A stretch of DNA of 20,040 nt from an uncultured Lachnospiraceae bacterium. Lineage in GTDB: Bacteria > Bacillota > Clostridia > Lachnospirales > Lachnospiraceae. Position 1 is the stretch's first letter. Each line of letters starts with the position of its first letter. Below the pieces are notes generated by a model. It did not search any database, had not been told where the DNA came from, and worked only from the letters and a program-made list of their open reading frames with translations. A program made the translations under genes and the position numbers. Location of the stretch: contig CAKRHL010000021.1 of assembly GCA_934338765.1 (NCBI GenBank), positions 1-20,040 on the forward strand, read 5' to 3'. Shown here piece by piece: positions 1-7,400 of the stretch.

Positions 1-489
1 GTATATGAGGATGTTGTGGAGTCTGCTTCTATCAATGTGAGGAAGCTGGAAAATATTTATCTGTTTTATCAGCCGGTGAGTGAAAATGACACGATCGTCA
101 TGGAGACGAACGATGGCAACGCTATCCAGAATGAGGCCGGTGATCTGAACATGTTTGTCATAGCGCAGAACAGTGTTCCGTCATCGACAAGTGACATTGC
201 TATACCGGCAGGTTATACCAAGAGACCGAGTGGCTATAATCTCACGATCAACGGATCCACCTCCGGATTTGAAACGAAAATTGCAAAGCTGTATGTCAAT
301 CTGACTGGAACAGAATTGAACAGTGCGGGAACAATCGCGGGAAAGGTGCAGAAGGATCCGAAGGGTGAGTATACTCTGGTTCATTCTGAAAGCATTAATC
401 GTGTGGCAGATATTACGGTAACTATTGACAGTCAGGATGGAACCAAAACAGAGATTGTTAAAGTAAATGGTTCTAAAGTGCAGAATTAG
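1..489 (+). CDS. Pilin-like protein, C-terminal fragment (5' end outside window)
   Basis: The reading frame is open from base 1 (it begins V-Y-E-D-V-V) and ends at TAG 487-489, so only about 162 C-terminal residues are present. A GTG at position 16 has no ribosome site and is not a likely start. What is visible is a beta-rich, Thr/Ser/Asn-rich globular segment with no transmembrane helix, ending in a hydrophilic tail. No family-specific motif is recognisable. The gene sits 14 bases before a PilX-like gene and two prepilins, so the natural reading is the head domain of another pilin-like or minor pilin protein whose N-terminal helix lies upstream. That assignment rests on context. An unrelated extracellular protein of the same operon cannot be excluded. 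Confidence 0.6.
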   Translation, partial: VYEDVVESASINVRKLENIYLFYQPVSENDTIVMETNDGNAIQNEAGDLNMFVIAQNSVPSSTSDIAIPAGYTKRPSGYNLTINGSTSGFETKIAKLYVNLTGTELNSAGTIAGKVQKDPKGEYTLVHSESINRVADITVTIDSQDGTKTEIVKVNGSKVQN

Positions 490-503
490 AGAGGAGTGAG
501 ATC

Positions 504-3011
504 ATGATGAAACGGTTTTTAAAAGATAAAAATGGTTCGTCTCTTGTTTTAGTAATGATCTGCATGTCATTTCTGATTTTGCTGGCAGGAGCGGTTATTA
601 CAACGACGATTACAAATATTTATCTGAAAAGCTCTCAAAAGGCAACGCAGGAGAACTTTTATCAGACGGATTCCATCCTGGATGCGATTGCGGCCGGGAT
701 TCAGAATGAGTCCTCCAAGGCATCGGCAACTGCTTATCAGAAAGCATTGGGAGAGTATAATGCTTCCCTGACATCCTCAGGTGATCCTTTGAATGACAAG
801 TATGCAAAGGATTTTCTGACCGATATGTTAAAGGCATTGACAGGCAATGATAATGTGGTGTATGACGCTACAGGCAGTACAACGTATCAGTATCTTGACA
901 GCGTGCTGCTGGGATACCTGTCAGAGGATCAGGCACAGTATTATGTGAAGCACACAGATAATAAGGGAACCATGACACTTGATGGAGATGCTTTGGTCTT
1001 AAAGGACGTTCAGGTCATCAAGGAGCATGATACCCAGAAGGATTATGAAACTACACTGACAACCGATATCCGGATCGAGGTTCCGACGGTCAGTACAGAG
1101 GCACATTCGGAGTATCTGAACTATGCAGTGCTGGCAGATAACCAGATTCTTTCCGACAATGGAAGTATTGCTCCTAAGATACAGGGAAATATTTATGCCG
1201 GTACTGTGGAGAGAAATGATTCCCAGGAACAGAGCAAGGCAGGTATTGTGGTTGGAGGAGGAGCTTCTCTGACTATCAATGCAGAGCAGATCATTACCAG
1301 AGGAGATCTGAGAGTATCCAACGGAAAGCTTACCATAGGAAAAAGTAAATCCAGCGATAAAAATGCAGAGCTCTGGGTAGAGAATATTATTACAACGAAT
1401 GATGCGGCAGGCAATGGAGACAATGATGTCAATATCAATGCAGCGACATATGTTGCTGACGATACAGAGATTACAGGTAATAATGATAGTGTGACGCTGA
1501 AGGGTAAGTATTATGGTTACAACTATGTAGATGATTATACATCTGTTGTTGCTTCGCCAATGCCAAAGAAGCGGTCCACGAAAGCGGAGTACAGTAGTTC
1601 TATTTCTGTCAATGGACATGATGACAATTTGTTGATGACAGATCTGACGGAGCTGGTATTGGCAGGACGTACTTTCATCTCTAAAAAGATAAGTAACACC
1701 ACGGATGTCAGTCCCCTTGATAATCCGGACATTGAGCTTGGCGAATCCCTGGCGGTAAAGAGTGGTCAGCTTTCTTATTTTGTAAGTGCAGTAGTTGATG
1801 GCAATACCGAGGGATTTGTGAAAAAGGTGGAGGATGTTGAGGCTGAAAAGCCTGGCAGTACACATATTACTAATATGCCGGGTGAGGGAACATTCGATAC
1901 AGATACAGTGGCAGACAGAGCTTGCTATTACTTCGAGGCCAACAGTGTACAATATCTTTTTGATTATCAGGCTTACGAGGACAGGATCGGTATTCCGAAG
2001 AAGGATGGTGCAAAGCAGTTTGATGTAAAGAAAATGATAGACAGCGGTGAGCTGGATCCGGCACAGCCGTTAAAGCTGTATTCCCGTAAAGATTCGAATG
2101 TCAGCGCACAGCAGATCAATTACTTCTATATGAACTTTGCGGATTCCAAAGCGGCAAGTAAGTTCTTTACATTGTTTTATAACGAGGCGGCACAGCAGCA
2201 GGTGTACGATACTGTCAATAAGACATATGTGGATGCGGTCGGTATCCAGCTGCCAGATCTTGACAATAACAAGATGGGCTATATCCTGTCATCAGGTAAT
2301 ATCATGTATAGTGATAATTCCAATAAAGATGCAAATGGTAAGGGCAAAATAGCATTGAAGCTTGAAAATTCTTCCCAGAGTCCAAGTGACAGTTTTCTGC
2401 AGTTTGCAAAGGACAGCAGTAAGCTTTACATGTCAAAGCAGCTGGCTCTGGTAGATGATTATGAAAAGGCAGCAACCAATCCGAAATGGAGACTTTACGA
2501 AACAGGTAATTATTCCAAGAGTGGTAAGAGTGATGGAACGAACCTGTTTAATACACTGGTAAAGGTCAGTGATATTCCGGCAGGCACGAAGGTTGGTCAT
2601 TATCCGATCACGAGAGATAATGGCACCAATGTGGAATGTGGATATATTATTTCTGACGGAGATGTAACATGGCCGGATGACTATACAGTCCATGCCGGAT
2701 GCTCAAGCAGTGATCCATGCTTTATCCTTGCAAAGGGAAAGGTAACAGTGAAGGGCAGTGGTACAGAGGCATTTAACGGTCTGATCATTTCAGGAAATGA
2801 CGTAGAGCTTGCAGCACAGCAGACCACGATCAATTCTGATTCAGAAGCGATTGAAAAGCTGTTTGAATATGATAAAAACCAGTCAAGTCCGGTGTTCTAC
2901 AACTTGATGCAGGAGTATTTCAGAAAATCTGTGGAAGCAGCGATCGGAAATGACGGAAGCAATTCAAGTACCAATAATGTAAGCTATGAGAACTGGAAGA
3001 AGAACGGTTAA
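504..3011 (+). CDS. Large PilX-like pilus assembly protein
   Basis: An 835-residue protein with a short basic N-terminus (M-M-K-R-F-L-K-D-K-N-G) followed by one hydrophobic helix at about residues 13-36, then a long extracellular region. This resembles PilX / minor-pilin N-termini, but the residue five after the Gly is Leu rather than the usual Glu, as in PilX-type proteins that lack Glu5. The head is Asn/Asp/Ser/Gly-rich. Two stretches (about residues 205-345 and 700-780) have short alternating hydrophobic strands separated by Gly/Asn turns, which suggests beta-solenoid folds. AGAGGAG at 490-496 serves ATG 504, or ATG 507 three bases later; both give nearly the same protein. It lies 14 bases after the preceding gene and 18 bases before a prepilin, so it is co-transcribed. 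Likely role: a non-polymerising minor pilin that primes or caps a pilus or pseudopilus (inference). At 835 residues it is much larger than a classical PilX. Confidence 0.7.
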   Translation: MMKRFLKDKNGSSLVLVMICMSFLILLAGAVITTTITNIYLKSSQKATQENFYQTDSILDAIAAGIQNESSKASATAYQKALGEYNASLTSSGDPLNDKYAKDFLTDMLKALTGNDNVVYDATGSTTYQYLDSVLLGYLSEDQAQYYVKHTDNKGTMTLDGDALVLKDVQVIKEHDTQKDYETTLTTDIRIEVPTVSTEAHSEYLNYAVLADNQILSDNGSIAPKIQGNIYAGTVERNDSQEQSKAGIVVGGGASLTINAEQIITRGDLRVSNGKLTIGKSKSSDKNAELWVENIITTNDAAGNGDNDVNINAATYVADDTEITGNNDSVTLKGKYYGYNYVDDYTSVVASPMPKKRSTKAEYSSSISVNGHDDNLLMTDLTELVLAGRTFISKKISNTTDVSPLDNPDIELGESLAVKSGQLSYFVSAVVDGNTEGFVKKVEDVEAEKPGSTHITNMPGEGTFDTDTVADRACYYFEANSVQYLFDYQAYEDRIGIPKKDGAKQFDVKKMIDSGELDPAQPLKLYSRKDSNVSAQQINYFYMNFADSKAASKFFTLFYNEAAQQQVYDTVNKTYVDAVGIQLPDLDNNKMGYILSSGNIMYSDNSNKDANGKGKIALKLENSSQSPSDSFLQFAKDSSKLYMSKQLALVDDYEKAATNPKWRLYETGNYSKSGKSDGTNLFNTLVKVSDIPAGTKVGHYPITRDNGTNVECGYIISDGDVTWPDDYTVHAGCSSSDPCFILAKGKVTVKGSGTEAFNGLIISGNDVELAAQQTTINSDSEAIEKLFEYDKNQSSPVFYNLMQEYFRKSVEAAIGNDGSNSSTNNVSYENWKKNG

Positions 3012-3029
3012 TGCAGGGAGGTGAAGGTG

Positions 3030-3632
3030 ATGGATATCAGAAAAGATAAGCGGGGCTTTTCTTTGGTTGAGCTGATCATTGCCATGGCGATCATGGCAGT
3101 CTTTGCCGGAGCGATCATAGGCGGTTTGTCCTATATCAATGCCGGTAAGACCAAGAAGGCTTCTGCAAAATTAAATAATGAGATTACGAGTATCCAGACA
3201 GCGACAATGACCAAAAAGGGTGTGACGTATCTCTACATTTACCGTACCTCGGATGGTATTTTCAGTTCGACAGGCAAAGCGACAGCTGATACAGATGGTG
3301 ATGGTGTACCGGATGGTTACAAGAGCCGTTTGGATCTCGATGCGGCGCTTACAGCGGGAAAAATATCACAGAAAAAGCTTTGTGACAGCTCTGTCAAGAT
3401 CACCGGGTCGGAGGCAGGTGCTTCGGCAACGTCACTGACAGAGAGTAATATGCTTAAGCTTGGTTATTCCAAGGGAACCGGTTCATTTATTTACAGCAAT
3501 GACGGTACTGTGACAAGCGGTAAGAAGATGACAGAAATGCCATTTTATAATAAGATTGAACTGTCCGGCAAGGAGAAGTTTACGATCCGGCTGGTCAAGA
3601 CTACAGGAAAGCATTTTGTAACGCAGAATTAA
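3030..3632 (+). CDS. Type IV prepilin with a calcium-loop motif
   Basis: A 200-residue prepilin. Its leader M-D-I-R-K-D-K-R-G precedes F-S-L-V-E, a textbook class III signal: Gly at -1, Phe at +1 and Glu at +5, followed by a hydrophobic helix to about residue 32. A prepilin peptidase should cut after Gly9. In-frame GTG codons at 3021 and 3027 also exist, but GGGAGG at 3016-3021 stands eight bases before ATG 3030, so ATG is chosen. The head holds an Asp-rich loop at residues 87-95 (D-T-D-G-D-G-V-P-D) typical of thrombospondin type 3-like calcium sites. It would assemble in the membrane into a pilus or pseudopilus with its operon neighbours. Whether it is a major or minor subunit cannot be told here; its position among large accessory proteins favours minor. 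Confidence 0.85.
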   Translation: MDIRKDKRGFSLVELIIAMAIMAVFAGAIIGGLSYINAGKTKKASAKLNNEITSIQTATMTKKGVTYLYIYRTSDGIFSSTGKATADTDGDGVPDGYKSRLDLDAALTAGKISQKKLCDSSVKITGSEAGASATSLTESNMLKLGYSKGTGSFIYSNDGTVTSGKKMTEMPFYNKIELSGKEKFTIRLVKTTGKHFVTQN

Positions 3633-3638
3633 GGGGAG

Positions 3639-4358
3639 GTGATTGTTCTGAGCTGGAAAGATAAGAGAGGTTATACTCTCGTTGAGTTGATTATTTCGAT
3701 GGCGATCCTGGCCATTGTAGGAGGTGCAATCACACTTCTGATGCAGTCAGGAACCAGAAGCTATTCCAACACGAAGGCAGAGCTTGATCTGCAGATGGAA
3801 TCGCAGACGGTGATGGCACAGTTGAGTACGATGATCATGGAATCCAACTGTGTAAAATATGATAGTGCTAACAACGCATTGATCCTATATCAGGTAGATG
3901 TGAAAAAGATACCGATGCCATCTGCATCGGGAGCGGCACCGGCAGGAACGGTGGCACCGGTCTCAGCAGTACCGGCTACTGCGGCACCGGAAGCATCAGT
4001 TGTCCCGGGGACTGCAGCACCTGCAGCATCAGGTACGCCCGGTGTTACAGCAGCTCCCACACCGGCAGCGGATTCAAAGTTTCAGCAGGTTAAGACAGTG
4101 AAGGATCTGAAGATCATTAAGTTTGACGGTAAAAAGCTGTATCTTGAGGAGCATAGTGGAGATGCGGCATTGCCGGCAGATCGGTCAGAGGGCTTGAACT
4201 GTAAGACAGAAGAGCTGTTTTCTGATTATGTGGACTCTTTTAATGTTGGCATAGAGGGGAATAATGTCACAGTTTCTTTTGAAATGAAATCAGGCAATAA
4301 GACTTACAAGATTGACGAGACAACAAAGATACGAAATGGTCTGGTAGTCTATCCGTAA
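3639..4358 (+). CDS. Type IV prepilin with Pro/Ala/Thr-rich insert
   Basis: A second prepilin: basic leader ending S-W-K-D-K-R-G, then Y-T-L-V-E with Glu at +5 and a hydrophobic helix of about 20 residues. The mature head contains a Pro/Ala/Thr/Gly-rich stretch encoded at about 3915-4070 (roughly 50 residues) that divides it in two and looks like a flexible, possibly glycosylated linker. The start is uncertain. The previous stop TAA 3630-3632 is in the same frame, and the only usual start codon before the leader is GTG 3639, which overlaps the ribosome site GGGGAGG (3633-3639). CTG 3648 sits eight bases after that site, the same spacing used by the two flanking genes (3030 and 4441), and gives the shorter leader M-S-W-K-D-K-R-G. 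Coordinates use the conventional GTG. The gene follows the previous prepilin by six bases, so translation is probably coupled. Confidence 0.82.
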   Translation: MIVLSWKDKRGYTLVELIISMAILAIVGGAITLLMQSGTRSYSNTKAELDLQMESQTVMAQLSTMIMESNCVKYDSANNALILYQVDVKKIPMPSASGAAPAGTVAPVSAVPATAAPEASVVPGTAAPAASGTPGVTAAPTPAADSKFQQVKTVKDLKIIKFDGKKLYLEEHSGDAALPADRSEGLNCKTEELFSDYVDSFNVGIEGNNVTVSFEMKSGNKTYKIDETTKIRNGLVVYP

Positions 4359-4440
4359 CGGGGGAGGCTGCCCTTGGATGTTATAGCAAGGCAGGAGGAT
4401 CGGTTTGCGGTGAAAAACCGTGGAAATGGAGGCTGTATCT

Positions 4441-7400
4441 ATGAAAAGAAGATTAAGAAATTTATCGAAAGGAAGACTCGCGGCAATACTTGTGGTTGTA
4501 TGTGCGCTGGCGTTTGGCGGTTATTTTGGATACCATAAGTTTTTTGTTCATGCGGCGAATACGATCAATAAAGGGGTCGTAAATACACTGCAGGATTATT
4601 ATGCAATGTGCGGCGGTCAGGATAAAGCGGATAATCCATCAGAAGCTGCCGGATCAGAAAACAATCCGTTTTTGATTCTGGAAGTGGTTCCTTATTATGG
4701 TCAGGCAGAGGTTGGTTATCTCATCAATGGCTGTGAGCCGTTGGATTTTACTGAGACCAACCCGTTCATTTATCGTGGAGCCAGCGATTTCACGAGAGCG
4801 GGGGCTGATGTAGTATTTACAGACGAGTATCAGCGTGATGCCAACAACGATGGGGTGTCCGATGAGGAGTGGAGCAGTGAATGGAAGGTCCGCTCCGTAA
4901 CACAGCAGATGAAGGACAGTGGAAATAAGTATGAGGTTAAGGGATATTATGAGAAGACCTCTAACGGAAAGCCGGGAGATTTTGTCATTGATACATATTA
5001 TGAAGATACATCCCAAAATGTTATTGTAAAAGATGAAAATGGAATAGAAAAAAGAGTTCATCCATGGAGACCTCATTTTAAAAAGGTGGAGGCCGGAACC
5101 GGTGATTTCATCTGGGTATCCCTGGAATACAGCGGCATGGACGGAAGTATTGATTTCAATAAATATGCCAAGGCTGAGAATCAGACAACTGTAGAGAATG
5201 GTACGATTGATTATAAGCCGGGAGACAGAGAGTTTACAACACGTTCTTTACTGGATGAGGATCAGTATTATGCTATCCAGGATACACCAAAGGGTGAATC
5301 CGTGTTTGTTGACGGTATTGCAAAGGTTCATGTAGTCAATATGAATGACTTTATCCGTATATCTTTGAATCCGGATGATAAGTCAGAGGCTGCGATACAG
5401 GACATGAAGATTGCAGTTAAGACGATCGAGCCACAGGAGCTGGCTCAGAATCCACAGTGGATCGATTATGCAAATCTGATCTATATGCATGAATCTCCTT
5501 CCGTGGGAGTATATCAGGACTGGTGGTTTAACCAGCGTGGCAAGGAGGGGGTAAAGGCAAGACTGGTCAATGACAATTCTTATTATAAGGATCAGGAAAG
5601 CTCCATGTCCCGTCAAAATGTTGATCAGTGCGCATTTAGCGGATCCAATGACTGGAGCTGGGAAGCTGCTAAAAAGCTCTTCTTTAAGATCAATGAGCTG
5701 GATGAGTATGCAGAGGGGGGCAAGAATGAAAAATTCGGATTTGCACCGCTGCTTCTTGCCAATGTTTCTCTGAACCGCTTAAAGGGAATCTCAAGTTCTG
5801 TATATGGGGACAAATGTAAGAATCTGATGCAGCAGCATTTGGACTATACGACAATGGAAACCGGAGGAACGGAGAAAACAGATACTCCTTCCACAAGCTG
5901 TAATGTTTATAAGTTCTTTGTCATGAACTTTTTGATGGATCAGACCAATTTTTACAGCTATTTCTTCCAGACCGTGAGAGATTCCGGCGGATATGTAATT
6001 AATGCAGACAATGGAAAATGTACACCTCAGAAGGGTGAGGCACAGGATTACTGGAGTTTCCATTCATTCCTTCCGATCGAGGAGGGCAATGGTAACCTGA
6101 CACAGGAGCAGATGGATCTGTACAAGATTTATCATAGCGGATTAAACTATATGTATTTTGACAAGATTCCTGCACTGGCCAATGCAAGCTTTGTCTACAA
6201 CAGTGATACATCTTTATCACAGCGATTCAGCAGCACAGGCATTACTGAGGCTGATTCTAACTGTAAGGATGCCTTTGACTGGTGGGAGGAGACATATGGT
6301 GTGAGACCGGGACATCTTTCTTCCGGCCAGATCGTTCATTATCTGCTTCAGTATAAGAGAAATAACGGTGGTGGCGGAGAGGTAAGACCAAAGGATAAAA
6401 AGACGATGCATGTCCTGGAGATTGAGCCATGTGCTGATTTCATCATGACAGAGAAGTATCTTACCGGAAAATATCTGCCTGCTACCAATTTTAAGGGACA
6501 GATAGAAGTAGATCATATGACCACGGCAGAGTTTAACGGACTGCGTCGTGATCTGAACGGTTATTATGACCTGATCTATATTGGAGACAATATCGGAAAG
6601 TTTAACTCTGAAGAGGTAAATGAGCAGAATCCTTTGACCAATGCATGGGGAAAGACTAACAGAACCCGGTATAATGTCAGTGGTTTTGATGGTTATGCAT
6701 ATCTTCATGTGGGAGATATGGCAGGGAAGTATCGTTCTTCCGGTAATGATATCACAAAGCGTAAGATGAAGCAGCTTATGGCATATGCCCGTGGCGGTAA
6801 TGCACTGGTGCTGGCTGATAATCTTGCAGTATTTAAGTGGAAGAGTGCAGGAAGCACGGAGATTTCCAATGCCTATGAGAAGGCATATCTGTCCAGAGTG
6901 GATACAGCCTCTAACATGCACACCCTGATCCAGGAGGGATATAAGGGTGCAAAGAAGTGGATCAATGGCTTAAAGAGTAATAATGATGGCGCTAATGGTT
7001 TTACAAGAGACAATATCTGTTCTCTGTCGAAGCTTGACAAATCATTCTTGAGTAAATATTGCTTGAATTATATGGATGGTGGATTTGCGCTGCCAAAGAG
7101 GACGCAGACAAGTATGACCACCAAGGATTATAAGGCGATGACCAAAAAGTACAGCGATTATGTTGGTTTATACAGCCGGATCGACTCTGCACCGGTACAG
7201 TATTATTCTGAGGCAGGTCTTACTGATACGGATGACGTGAACATGAAGAGCGCTGATGATAAGACAGTGGCAAGGCAGTCACTGGCCGGATCTTCGCTGG
7301 ATTTCAGCTTTACGATCGGTGATCAGACAGTGGATAAAAATAATAATCTGATCCCTTATGCGGCTCGTCTCTATATTGATCTCAACGGGGATGGCATCAT

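Noticed and set aside
999..1952. A 317-codon minus-strand frame opposite the PilX-like gene
   Set aside because: It has no ribosome site and a composition typical of antisense reading; the plus-strand gene is clearly coding.
4420..4440. GTG 4420 as start of the giant protein
   Set aside because: There is no properly spaced ribosome site, while GGAGG lies eight bases before ATG 4441 and that start gives a standard basic-plus-hydrophobic N-terminus.
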